NCBI RefSeq assembly: GCF_026343125.1
Contig: NZ_JAPEMB010000001.1
Coordinates: 682,001-746,000 of the forward strand
Reading direction: 5' to 3'
Length of the DNA stretch: 64,000 nucleotides
Source: Streptomyces sp. NBC_00094
Lineage (GTDB): Bacteria; Actinomycetota; Actinomycetes; Streptomycetales; Streptomycetaceae
Shown here: positions 35,301-43,068 of the stretch, one piece after another
Position numbering within the stretch: position 1 is the stretch's first letter
How the letters are laid out: each line of letters opens with the position of its first letter
Position numbers and translations under genes: made by a program
Notes under the pieces: generated by a model
The model's database searches: none
What the model saw: the letters and a program-made list of their open reading frames with translations, nothing else
What the model was told of the DNA's origin: nothing

Positions 35301-36259
35301 ACGGTGGCCTCGGTGGGGCCGTACGTGTTCCAGACCTCGCGGCCCTCGGTGACCAGACGCTGTGTCAGCTCGGGCGGGCAGGCCTCGCCACCGAAGATCA
35401 GCAGCCGCACCTCGTCGAGGGTCCCGGGTTCCCAGAGCGCGGCCAGCGTGGGCACGGTGGAGACGATGGTGATCTCCTGCTCCATCAGCCAGGGGCCGAG
35501 GTCGGCGCCGCTGCGCACCTGGGAGCGGGGCACGGGCACGAGGCAGGCGCCGTGGCGCCAGGCCAGCCACATCTCCTCGCAGGAGGCGTCGAAGGCGACG
35601 GACAGCCCGGCCATGACGCGGTCGCCGGGCCCGATGGGCTCCTCGGTGAGGAACAGCGCGGCCTCGGCGTCCACGAAGGCGGCGGCGCTGCGGTGGGTGA
35701 CGGCGACGCCCTTGGGCTTGCCCGTGGAGCCGGACGTGAAGATGATCCAGGCGTCGTGCTCGGGGCCGGGCCGTGCGGCGCCCTCCCGGACCTCCGCTCC
35801 GCCGGTCACGCCGACGACGTCGATGCGCTCGCCCGCGCCCAGCACGGCCCGTACCCCCGCCTCGCCGAAGACGAGCTCGGCCCGCTCGTCCGGGTCCTCG
35901 GCGTCCACGGGCACGTAGGCGGCGCCCGCGGCGAGCACCGCGAGGACGGCCACGTACAACTCGTTCGTACCGGAGGGCACCCGTACGCCGACCCGGTCTC
36001 CGCGCCCGACGCCGGCGGCCGCCAGGGCGCGCCGCCGGCGCTCGACCTCGGCGGCGACGGCGCGGTAGGTCAGCCGGACGGTGCCGTCGTCCAGGGCCGG
36101 CTCGTCGGGGTACGACCGTACGGATGCCTCGAAGACGTCGATCAGGGTGCGGATCGGAGCGGCGGGTCCGGCGGAGAACCGGGCGGACTTGCCGGACTCC
36201 TCGGGCGACTCCCCGTCGTCGAGCAGAGTGTGGTCACCGAGCTCAGGTGTGGCTGCCAT
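32345..36259 (-). CDS. pls: Pls/PosA-family membrane-bound NRPS for a homo-poly(amino acid)
   Basis: A 1304-residue synthetase with the architecture of epsilon-poly-L-lysine synthetase. An adenylation domain (~35-510; FTSGSTGKPKG at 174-184, YGPTE at 313-317, K500) is followed by a thiolation domain (~525-595; FFAIGGTSLAA with S555). Six membrane segments then alternate with three beta-helix-like acyltransferase modules (IGPEADLHSLPPVTGMLKLG, IGRGAEVSTVLALPSLTTVG, IGRGVWCESYWLPETDLVVL). Known Pls enzymes load one amino acid and build isopeptide-linked polymers without a condensation or thioesterase domain. A hand alignment to PheA gives specificity positions D224, A225, E228, S267, I288, G290, T312, V320, V321, K500. 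The buried glutamate suits a basic amino acid (lysine, ornithine or diaminobutyrate); which one is not decided. Confidence 0.92.
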   Translation of the reverse strand: MAATPELGDHTLLDDGESPEESGKSARFSAGPAAPIRTLIDVFEASVRSYPDEPALDDGTVRLTYRAVAAEVERRRRALAAAGVGRGDRVGVRVPSGTNELYVAVLAVLAAGAAYVPVDAEDPDERAELVFGEAGVRAVLGAGERIDVVGVTGGAEVREGAARPGPEHDAWIIFTSGSTGKPKGVAVTHRSAAAFVDAEAALFLTEEPIGPGDRVMAGLSVAFDASCEEMWLAWRHGACLVPVPRSQVRSGADLGPWLMEQEITIVSTVPTLAALWEPGTLDEVRLLIFGGEACPPELTQRLVTEGREVWNTYGPTEATVVACASLLTGEEPIRIGLPLNGWELAVVDESDEPVPMGGSGQLVIGGVGLARYLDAEKDAEKYAPLESLGWQRAYRSGDLVRAEPEGLVFLGRGDEQIKLGGRRIELGEVDAALQALPGVAAAAAAVRTARGGNQLLVGYLVTQDGWDRAAAVERLRAELPAALVPLLAPVDELPTRTSGKVDRDALPWPLPEAETTGPAEPLYGTEAWLAEQWTETLGVAVTGAADDFFAIGGTSLAAARLTTRLRTRYPSAAVLDVYQQPTLRKLARRLEKSVQDDGAVRTVEPVPLRSGVTQSLLLVPLFTLIGLRWSVALLALGNVLHWFGPYPWVPTASWWVVAAGAAVLHSPPGRLAIAAGGARLLLRGVTAGRYPRGGSVHLRLWTAERLAECAGATSLTGSWLQRYARALGAKIGPEADLHSLPPVTGMLKLGRGCAVESEVDLSGHWLDGDRLEIGPVKVGAGAVVGTRSILFPGARVGKRAEVAPGSAVVGQIPTGQRWAGAPAGKLGKAKRNWPKERPPRAVRWRAVYGATGFALAALPVLAALPALLVASRFVPAGAGLAEALRGALLAVVPGALAFGLTYALLLLISVRLLGIGLRTGLHPTHSRVGWQAWTVTQLMDRARETLFPLYAALVTPVWLRLLGMRIGRGAEVSTVLALPSLTTVGDGAFLADDTLTAPYELGGGWMRIGHSEIGRRAFLGNSGMTAPGRAVPDDGLVGVLSATPKKAKKGSSYLGLPPVRLPRSAADADRSRTYAPPARLLWARGLVELCRLVPVFCSAALAVLAVGALCALAAASDLGIWGAALLSGVILLAAGLAACAVAVAAKWLLVGRHGTGEHPLWSGFVWRNELADTFVEVLAVPWLVGSVPGTPLMTLWLRGLGARIGRGVWCESYWLPETDLVVLGDAVSVNRGCVLQTHLFHDRILRTDTVVLREGATLGPGGIVLPGSTVGARSTLGPASLVMAGESVPADTRWLGNPIEAWRS

Positions 36260-36458
36260 CGGCCCTCGCGTCTCGCTCCCGGGAACGTCCGGGTCGCCGG
36301 CGGAGCCCGGGTCTGCCCAGGTTGTTCCGCTCCGGCGCCAAACAGCCCGTCAGTCTAGTGCGTGGACAAGGAAATTCCTGTCGACACCTTGCGCGTGGCT
36401 GGGAGGAGACGGTATTGAGGGCCGCGAGGCCGAGTGGGACGGGCAGGGATCCGGCCGG

Positions 36459-37748
36459 TCACGACCCCGTCCGTGACAGCTGCGCGGGTGGCACGGCGGC
36501 CCGGCGATGCCTGATGTTGACGACCGAGGCCTTGGCCAGCGCCAGGGGGTTCAGGAATCGCAGCGGACCGATCAGGCGTGACCCGAACAGGTGCATGTGC
36601 CGCGCCAGCGACGCGTCGCGCGCCGCCGCCGAGAACATCAGCCGTTCCATGGGGTTGAACGGACGGCCCTTGGCGAAGTCGGCGCCCAGGTACGCGTGGC
36701 CTCGGAGCCGGCGCCGGTGTACGCGTGCGTACGCCGCGAGCGACCGGTCGAGGTCGCCCCGACCGGTCGCGGCCGCCGCGACCGCCTCGGTCAGCCACGT
36801 CGCGGACTGCAGGGCCCATCCGCAGCCCACTCCCCACAGCGGATCGCCGGTCAGGGCGGCGTCGCCGAGGAGCGCGACGCCCGGCGCGGTCGGCTTGCGA
36901 CTGTGCAGCGGGTAGTCGACCATGCCGATGATCTTCGAGACGCGCTCGGCGGAGTCGATGGGCGGCGCCTCGGGCAGGGCGCGGACGAAGTCGAGGAAGC
37001 TGCCCTCCAGGTCCTCCCGGAAGTCCGGCAGCCGCTTCTTGTCCGGGAGCACCGCGAGGACCGTCACCCCGTCGTCGTTCGGGAACGCGTACGCCATGTC
37101 GGGCTCGAGGAACCAGGTCTGACCGATCCCGCCGTGCAGCGGAAGGTCGCGGAAGTGCGCGAGATAGCCGAACCGCCCGTTCTCGTACACGCGGGCGGGT
37201 ATCTCGGCGAACTTCGCCACGGCCGAGTCCTTGCCGTCCGCGCCGACCACCAGCCGGGCCCGGATCTCCCGCTCGCCCTGCGGTGTCGACGCGCGCACCC
37301 CCACGGTCCGCCCGGCTTCCCGGACCAGCCCGGTCACCTGATGGCCGAGGAGCAGGTCGACGCCCGGTGTTCCTGCCGCGTGGGACCTGATGAGCGGGTC
37401 GAGGGTGCTGCGCCGGATGTTGTACGCGTACGGCAGCTCGGGCCCGCCAGGCGCGGCCTTCGGTTCGATCCACCCCCAACGGGTGTACCAGCGGGCCTCG
37501 TTGCGGACGGCTCCCGCCTTCTCGAGCGCGGGGACGAGGCCGAGTTCGTCCAGCACCGGGTAGGCGCAGGCCGTGAGGGAGTGGGTGCACAGCACCTTGT
37601 ACGTCTCGGGGTCCGAACGGCGTTCCAGCAGGGCGACGCGGACACCGCGTCGAGCGAGCAGGATCGCCGCGGCACAGCCGGCGAGACTGCCTCCACTGAT
37701 GACGACGTCGTAGTCGTGGTCGGGCCCCGCGCTCTCAGGCTTGGTCAT
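36459..37748 (-). CDS. FAD-dependent oxidoreductase, PHBH/geranylgeranyl-reductase-like
   Basis: A 429-residue flavoprotein; the FAD fingerprint is VVISGGSLAGCAAAILLARR (~15-34), followed by YKVLCTHSLTACAYPVLDEL, the mid motif LVVGADGKDSAVAKFAEI and the C-terminal GD motif GVALLGDAALTGDPLWGVGC (~285-305). The family contains aromatic hydroxylases, halogenases and prenyl reductases; no halogenase W-x-W-x-I motif is visible. It lies between the Pls gene (downstream, 199 bp) and the divergent lanthipeptide cluster (258 bp). It could tailor either product or neither. Confidence 0.82.
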   Translation of the reverse strand: MTKPESAGPDHDYDVVISGGSLAGCAAAILLARRGVRVALLERRSDPETYKVLCTHSLTACAYPVLDELGLVPALEKAGAVRNEARWYTRWGWIEPKAAPGGPELPYAYNIRRSTLDPLIRSHAAGTPGVDLLLGHQVTGLVREAGRTVGVRASTPQGEREIRARLVVGADGKDSAVAKFAEIPARVYENGRFGYLAHFRDLPLHGGIGQTWFLEPDMAYAFPNDDGVTVLAVLPDKKRLPDFREDLEGSFLDFVRALPEAPPIDSAERVSKIIGMVDYPLHSRKPTAPGVALLGDAALTGDPLWGVGCGWALQSATWLTEAVAAAATGRGDLDRSLAAYARVHRRRLRGHAYLGADFAKGRPFNPMERLMFSAAARDASLARHMHLFGSRLIGPLRFLNPLALAKASVVNIRHRRAAVPPAQLSRTGS

Positions 37749-38006
37749 GCCTCATCGCTCCGTTCGTGGGTTGGTGCACCACTGCTGTCAGGAACATGAC
37801 TGGTTGTCAAGAGCGCTGGATCAAGCCCCCTCGCGAGGTCGACGACGAACGTCCGTGCGCCGTCACCCGCGCCGGGCGCGCCTACAGGTGGGACAACAGA
37901 GCCGCGCGCTCGCTGGTTCAAGTGAATCCGGATGCCTGTGTGTTGGTCTGCTTATGTCACCGGGCACGTTCCGACCAGCGGTTCCCACCGTGGAGAGGGA
38001 CAGGTC

Positions 38007-40754
38007 ATGACGAGCCACGCCACCGAAGTCGAGCTGGAGGACCTTCTCCGCCACGCGCTGCAATCCTCGGACACGGGGGCGCGCTGGACGGTCGATGCGG
38101 ACGAGATGTGGTGCCGCGTGGCGCCCCCGTCCGGCACGCGACGCGAGCAGGGGTGGAAGCTGCACGTGTCGGCGACGGCCGCCTCCGCGCCGGCGGTCCT
38201 CGAAAAGGCCCTGGGGGTGTTGCTGCGGGAGGGGTCGGCGTTCAAGTTCGCCCGGTCGATCGAGCAGGTGAGCGCGCTCAACTCCCGTGCCACGCCGCGG
38301 GGAAGCTCCGGCAAGTTCATCACCGTCTACCCGCGCTCCGACGCCGACGCGGCTCGGCTCGCCCGGGACCTCCACCGCGCCACGGCGGGGCTGACCGGCC
38401 CGCAGATCCTGTCCGACCGGCCTTACACGCCCCACTCCCTGGTGCACTACCGCTACGGCTCCTTCGTCGGCCGGCGGCGGCTGTCGGACGACGGTCTGCT
38501 GGTCTGGTTCATCGAGGACCCCGACGGCAATCCCGTGGAGGACAAGCGCACGGGCGCGTACTCCCCGCCCCCTTGGGCGGTCTGCCCGTTCCCCGCCTCC
38601 GTACCCGCCTCCGTACCCGCCTCGTCGTCACCGTCCCGGTCGGCGGATACGGACGCGGATACGGACGCGGCCAGGGATACCGACGCGGCGAGCCGATCGG
38701 TGCTGCTCGGTGGTCGATTCGCGGTACGGGAGGCGATCCGGCACACCAACAAAGGCGGCGTCTACCGGGGCGGCGACGTCCGTACGGGCGCCCTCGTGGT
38801 GATCAAGGAGGCCCGGCCGCACGTGGAGGCCGACGCCTCCGGCCGCGACGTCCGCGACTGGCTGCGCGCCGAGGCCCGGACGCTGGAGAAGCTCAGGGGT
38901 ACGGGGCTGGCCCCGGAGCCGCTGGCGCTGTTCGAACACGGCGGGCACCTGTTCCTGGCCCAGGACGAGGTCCCGGGCGTCACCTTGAGCACCTGGGTCG
39001 CCGAGCACTTCCGCGACGTCGGAGGCGAGCGCTACCGCGCCGACGCGCTCGCGCAGGTCGTGCGCCTGGTCGACCTGGTCACGGCGGCCCATGCCCACGG
39101 CTGCGTCCTGCGGGACTTCACCCCCGGCAACATCATGGTCCGCCCCGACGGCGAGCTGCGCCTCATCGACCTGGAACTCGCCGTCCTGGCGGACGAGACC
39201 GCTCTGCCGACCCGCGTGGGAACCCCCGGCTTCAGCGCCCCCGAACGACTGGCAGACGCACCCGTCCACCCGACGGCCGACTACTACAGCCTCGGCGCCA
39301 CCGCGTGCTTCGTCCTGGCGGGGAAGGTGCCGAACCTGCTGCCCGAGGAGCCCGCCACCAGGGCCACGGAGCAGCGGCTCGCCGCATGGCTGACCTCCTG
39401 TGCCGGACAGCTTCGGCTGCCGGACGGCCTGCCGGAGATGCTCCTCGGGCTGATGAGGGACGATCCCGCCGAGCGGTGGGACCCGACCAGGGCCCGCGCG
39501 GCCCTCCGGAGGGCGTACCCGGCGAGTCCGGTGAACCACCCCGTCTCCCCCGCGGCGCGGAACCACGCCGGCCCCCGCTCCGCGCGGAACGACGGCCCGC
39601 ACGACGCGGTGGCCGGGCTCGTGGACCACCTCGTCGACTCGATGACCCCGGCGGACGACCGGCGGCTGTGGCCGGTGTCCACCATGGCCGGGGAGACCGA
39701 CCCGTGCACCGTGCAGCAGGGCGCGGCCGGTGTCCTGGCCGTCCTGACGCGGTACGGGGAACTCACCGGCGACGCACGCCTGCCCGGGCTGATCTCCACG
39801 GCCGGACACTGGATCGCACGGCGTACCGATCTCCGCTCCACACGCCCGGGCCTGCATTTCGGCGGCCGCGGAACCGCCTGGGCGCTGTACGAAGCCGGGC
39901 GTGCCGTCGACGACCGCCGACTCACGGACCACGCGCTGGCTCTGGCCCTGGCCCCGCAACAGGTGACACCCCATCACGACATCACCCACGGCACCGCGGG
40001 CAGTGGGCTGGCCGCCCTCCACCTGTGGCACCGCACGGGTGATCCGCGCTTCGCCGAACTGGCCGTCGACGCGGCCGACCGGCTGACCGCCGCCGTACAG
40101 CGTGACGCGACGGGAGTGAGCTGGCCGGTTCCCGCGGAAGCCGTCTCGTCGGAAGGCGGCAAACGCTACCTCGGCTTCGCCCACGGAACGGCCGGCATCG
40201 GTTGCTTCCTCCTCGCCGCCTCGGCCGTCTCGCGGCGCCGGGAGCACAGGGAACTGGCGGTGGAGGCCGGCGAGCACCTGCTGGCGAGCGCCGTACTCGT
40301 CGGCGAGGCCGCCCAGTGGCCGGCCCAGGCCTCGGACGTGCCCACGGCACCGTACTGGTGCCACGGCGCGGCGGGCGTCGGATCCTTCCTCGTACGGCTG
40401 TGGCAGGAGACCGGGGACGACAGGTTCGGCGACCTCGCCCGCCGTGGTGCGCACGCCGTCGCGGAGCGCTCCTCCCGCGCCGCCCTCACCCAGTGCCACG
40501 GCCTGGCGGGCAACGGCGACTTCCTCCTGGACATGGCCGAGGCCACCGGTGACCCCGTGTACCGCGCCATGGCCGAAGACCTGTCCCGCCTCCTCCTCTG
40601 CGAGAGGGTCCACCGCCGTGGCCACGTGGTCTTCCCCAACGAGTACGGGGACGTCTCGACCGGCTGGAGCGACGGGTCCGCCGGAATCCTGGCGTTCCTC
40701 GTCCGGATCCGGCACTCCGATCCCCGGCACTGGATGGTCCAGCAGCCGGCCTGA
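38007..40754 (+). CDS. lanL: Class IV lanthionine synthetase LanL
   Basis: A 915-residue three-domain enzyme. ATG 38007 follows GAGGGACAGG. Order: phospho-Ser/Thr lyase (~1-215; SALNSRATPRGSSGKFITVY), Ser/Thr kinase (~230-500; GGVYRGGDVRTGALVVIKEA, catalytic loop LRDFTPGNIMVRP, IDLELAVL), and LanC-like cyclase (~560-915). The cyclase keeps the zinc ligands C785 (YWCHGAAG), C830 and H831 (QCHGLAGNG), which separates class IV LanL from zinc-less class III LanKC. It phosphorylates Ser/Thr of the precursor, eliminates phosphate and adds Cys thiols to form lanthionine rings. A DADTDA repeat linker (~residues 212-228) joins lyase and kinase. The precursor gene follows after 47 bp. Confidence 0.93.
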   Translation: MTSHATEVELEDLLRHALQSSDTGARWTVDADEMWCRVAPPSGTRREQGWKLHVSATAASAPAVLEKALGVLLREGSAFKFARSIEQVSALNSRATPRGSSGKFITVYPRSDADAARLARDLHRATAGLTGPQILSDRPYTPHSLVHYRYGSFVGRRRLSDDGLLVWFIEDPDGNPVEDKRTGAYSPPPWAVCPFPASVPASVPASSSPSRSADTDADTDAARDTDAASRSVLLGGRFAVREAIRHTNKGGVYRGGDVRTGALVVIKEARPHVEADASGRDVRDWLRAEARTLEKLRGTGLAPEPLALFEHGGHLFLAQDEVPGVTLSTWVAEHFRDVGGERYRADALAQVVRLVDLVTAAHAHGCVLRDFTPGNIMVRPDGELRLIDLELAVLADETALPTRVGTPGFSAPERLADAPVHPTADYYSLGATACFVLAGKVPNLLPEEPATRATEQRLAAWLTSCAGQLRLPDGLPEMLLGLMRDDPAERWDPTRARAALRRAYPASPVNHPVSPAARNHAGPRSARNDGPHDAVAGLVDHLVDSMTPADDRRLWPVSTMAGETDPCTVQQGAAGVLAVLTRYGELTGDARLPGLISTAGHWIARRTDLRSTRPGLHFGGRGTAWALYEAGRAVDDRRLTDHALALALAPQQVTPHHDITHGTAGSGLAALHLWHRTGDPRFAELAVDAADRLTAAVQRDATGVSWPVPAEAVSSEGGKRYLGFAHGTAGIGCFLLAASAVSRRREHRELAVEAGEHLLASAVLVGEAAQWPAQASDVPTAPYWCHGAAGVGSFLVRLWQETGDDRFGDLARRGAHAVAERSSRAALTQCHGLAGNGDFLLDMAEATGDPVYRAMAEDLSRLLLCERVHRRGHVVFPNEYGDVSTGWSDGSAGILAFLVRIRHSDPRHWMVQQPA

Positions 40755-40801
40755 GCGGCAGGAAGTCTGCCGCCACCCCCCGGAAAGAAGGAGTACACCC
40801 C

Positions 40802-40957
40802 ATGGAGAACAAGGACCTCGACCTGCTGGCCCGTCTCCACGCCCTGCCGGAGACCGACCCCGTCGGCGTCGACGGAGCGCCGTTCGCCGCGACGTGCGAG
40901 TGCGTCGGCCTGCTGACCCTCCTCAACACCGTCTGTATCGGCATCAGTTGCGCCTAG
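40802..40957 (+). CDS. lanA: Class IV lanthipeptide precursor, venezuelin-like
   Basis: A 51-residue peptide, preceded by AAGGAG. The leader (residues 1 to about 28) reads MENKDLDLLARLHALPETDP and continues VGVDGAPF. The core, from about residue 29, includes TCECVGLLTLLNTVCIGISC and ends in Ala. It has four cysteines (32, 34, 45, 50) and four Ser/Thr (T31, T39, T43, S49), enough for up to four rings. The helical L-D-L-L-A leader motif is recognised by LanL-type kinases. From memory the core is very close to venezuelin, streptocollin and the SflA peptide; exact identity needs a search. The leader protease is not encoded here, as is usual for class IV. Confidence 0.92.
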   Translation: MENKDLDLLARLHALPETDPVGVDGAPFAATCECVGLLTLLNTVCIGISCA

Positions 40958-40969
40958 GGGGTGTCGTGT

Positions 40970-40998
40970 CGATCAGCCCGGCGAGTCCGGCCTGATCG
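40970..40998 (+). terminator. Hairpin just after the precursor gene
   Basis: CGATCAG (40970-40976) pairs with CTGATCG (40992-40998), with inner CCGG/CCGG pairs, 12 bp after the lanA stop. It is the first of two hairpins before the exporter genes. Confidence 0.6.
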
Positions 40999-41029
40999 GC
41001 GAGACGCCCCGAAGGACAGGTGGCACCAT

Positions 41030-41065
41030 CCGGCCGGCGGCTGTCCCGGGACAGCCGCCGGCCGG
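41030..41065. terminator. 36-bp perfect palindrome, partial terminator or RNA stabiliser
   Basis: CCGGCCGGCGGCTGTCCC (41030-41047) is followed without a loop by its exact complement (41048-41065). In RNA it would form a very stable stem between lanA and the exporter genes and could reduce read-through. Confidence 0.7.
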
Positions 41066-41092
41066 AGCCACGGCCTGAGAGGACCAGAGCAC

Positions 41093-42190
41093 ATGCAGCT
41101 CCACGCGGATGAGGGCGGCCTCGCCCCGACAGCCCTCGTGACGGCCGCCGTCACCGGCCCGCACACCCCGCCCCACGCTCCCGAGCCCCCGTACGCCATC
41201 AGCACGCGCGGGCTGGTCAAGAGCTACCCGGGCCCACAGGGCACCACCATCCATGCCGTACGCGGCCTGGACCTGGACGTGCCACAGGGCGAGACCTTCG
41301 CCTTCCTCGGCCCCAACGGTGCGGGCAAGTCCACCACCATCGCCCTGCTGTGCGCCCTGGCCCGCCCCACCGCCGGTCACGCCACGGTCGCCGGAGCCGA
41401 CGTGCTCACCCGACCCCACCACGTACGGCGACACGTCGGGATGCTCTTCCAGCACAGCACCCTGGACGCGGACCTCACGGTCGAGCAGAACCTCCACATC
41501 CATGCGCGCCTCTACGGAATGCGCCGCATCCACGCCCGCCGACGTGCCGCGGAGGTCCTCGACACGGCCGGGCTGACCGACCGACGGCGCTCCCCCGTAC
41601 GCACCTTGTCAGGCGGCACGAGGCGGCGGCTGGAGATCGCCCGTGCCCTGCTGCACTCCCCCCGCGTGCTGTTCCTCGACGAACCGACCACCGGACTCGA
41701 CCCCCACGCCCGCGCCGAGGTCTGGGAACACCTGCGCGCGCTGCGCGACCGGCACGGCAGCACGCTCTTCGTCACCACCCACTATCTGGAGGAGGCGGAG
41801 AACTGCGACCGCATCGGCATCATCGACCGCGGCCGCCTGGTGGCACAGGGCACACCCCTCGCGCTGAAGGCCGCGATCGGGGACGACCGGGTCGTGCTGC
41901 GCACCGGCGACGACCCGAGGGCGCGACAGGTCGTGCGCGGCATCGTGCCACCGGACCACGCCGTCACCGTGGACGCCGACGGGATCCGTCTGCGGCTGCC
42001 GGACGGCAGCGCCTGGATTCCCCGACTCTGCGCGGCACTGGAACGCCACGGCATCGCCGTCCGCGCCGCTGCCGCGGCCCCGCCCACGCTCGACGACGTC
42101 TTCTTCCACCACACCGGCCGCAGCCTCCACGCGGCCAAGCCCCACCCCACCCCGAGCGAGACCACGACACGAACGGGCGGCGGCCGATGA
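41093..42190 (+). CDS. ABC transporter ATPase of the lanthipeptide cluster
   Basis: A 365-residue DrrA-type ATPase. ATG 41093 has GAGAGG about ten bases upstream. Walker A GPNGAGKSTT, the signature LSGGTRRRLEIARAL and Walker B VLFLDEPTTGLD are intact, and the H-loop is TTHYLEEAE. A C-terminal extension (~from residue 265) is typical of DrrA/NodI-like exporters. It is ATGA-coupled to the permease downstream. In the venezuelin cluster an ABC ATPase and permease follow the synthetase and precursor in the same order, so export of the modified peptide, or immunity to it, is the likely role. Confidence 0.92.
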   Translation: MQLHADEGGLAPTALVTAAVTGPHTPPHAPEPPYAISTRGLVKSYPGPQGTTIHAVRGLDLDVPQGETFAFLGPNGAGKSTTIALLCALARPTAGHATVAGADVLTRPHHVRRHVGMLFQHSTLDADLTVEQNLHIHARLYGMRRIHARRRAAEVLDTAGLTDRRRSPVRTLSGGTRRRLEIARALLHSPRVLFLDEPTTGLDPHARAEVWEHLRALRDRHGSTLFVTTHYLEEAENCDRIGIIDRGRLVAQGTPLALKAAIGDDRVVLRTGDDPRARQVVRGIVPPDHAVTVDADGIRLRLPDGSAWIPRLCAALERHGIAVRAAAAAPPTLDDVFFHHTGRSLHAAKPHPTPSETTTRTGGGR

Positions 42191-43059
42191 CCGCACTCAC
42201 CCTGCGGGCCCCCGACGCCCCGGACGCCCCCGGTACCTCCGCCGGCGGACGGCCGGCCCGCCTCCGCCACGAACTCCGCGCCGTCCACGCCCTGGTCTAC
42301 CGCGACCTGCTGCGTCTGTCCGGCCAGCGCGCCCACACCGCGCTGATGCTGCTCCACCCCGTGTTCTACCTCCTCGTCCTCGGAGGCGGCCTCGGCGCCC
42401 TCATCCCCCGTTCCTCCCTGGGCGTCGGCTACCAGACCTACCTCTTCCCGGGCATGCTGATGATGACGGTGCAGACACCGGCCATCATGGTCGGCATCCG
42501 TCTGATCACCGACCGGCAGAGCGGCTACCTGCGAGAACTCCTCATGGCCCCCGTCAGCCGCTCGACCCTCCTCCTGGGGCTCTGCGCCGGCGGCACCCTG
42601 ACGGCCGCGGCCCAGGGCGCCCTGCTTCTCGGCCTCGCCGGCGTGGTCGGTCTGCCCTACGACCCGGTTCTCCTGGCGACGCTCCTCGCCGGCATGATCC
42701 TGGCGTCCTTCACCATCACCGCCCTGTCGCTGGCCCTGGCGGTGACCCTCCGCAGGGCGGAGACGTTCCACACGCTCCTCGGCGTGGTGATGATGCCGCT
42801 GCTGTTCCTGTCCGGGGGCTTCTTCCCCCTGGACACCCTGCCCGGCTGGGCCCGCGCCCTCGCCGGCGTCAACCCCCTGGCCTACGCGGTGGACCTCCTC
42901 CGCCGCTGCGTCACCCCTCACGTACCCGCCGGCCGGGCGACCCCGGGCATCGAATGGGCCGGCTGGCAACCCCCGCTCCTCCTCGAAGGCGCCCTCCTCC
43001 TCGCCGGTGGCGCCCTCGCCCTGCTGTGGGCGGCACGACGCTTCAACCGCCCGGAGTGA
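42187..43059 (+). CDS. ABC-2 type permease of the lanthipeptide cluster
   Basis: A 290-residue membrane protein with six helices (for example TALMLLHPVFYLLVLGGGLG and FHTLLGVVMMPLLFLSGGFF) after a Pro/Ala-rich cytoplasmic start. The ABC-2 motif GFFPLDTLPGWARALAGVNP precedes the last extracellular loop. ATG 42187 overlaps the ATPase stop as ATGA. It forms the exporter with the ATPase at 41093. Confidence 0.92.
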   Translation: MTALTLRAPDAPDAPGTSAGGRPARLRHELRAVHALVYRDLLRLSGQRAHTALMLLHPVFYLLVLGGGLGALIPRSSLGVGYQTYLFPGMLMMTVQTPAIMVGIRLITDRQSGYLRELLMAPVSRSTLLLGLCAGGTLTAAAQGALLLGLAGVVGLPYDPVLLATLLAGMILASFTITALSLALAVTLRRAETFHTLLGVVMMPLLFLSGGFFPLDTLPGWARALAGVNPLAYAVDLLRRCVTPHVPAGRATPGIEWAGWQPPLLLEGALLLAGGALALLWAARRFNRPE

Positions 43060-43068
43060 GAAGACCCC

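Noticed and set aside
30954..35570. A single 1538-residue protein covering the M1 peptidase and much of the synthetase region
   Set aside because: Only the last 448 residues match a domain; the rest is the Pls gene read in another frame and is Arg/Gly/Pro shadow sequence.
32276..36358. A 1360-codon forward frame antisense to the Pls gene
   Set aside because: Composition is low-complexity Gly/Arg/Glu/Val, with no domain, as expected for the shadow of a GC-rich gene.
36459..37748. Flavin-dependent halogenase
   Set aside because: The W-x-W-x-I-P motif and the catalytic lysine context of halogenases are not seen.
38007..40754. Class III LanKC rather than class IV LanL
   Set aside because: The cyclase domain keeps C785, C830 and H831; class III cyclases lack these zinc ligands.
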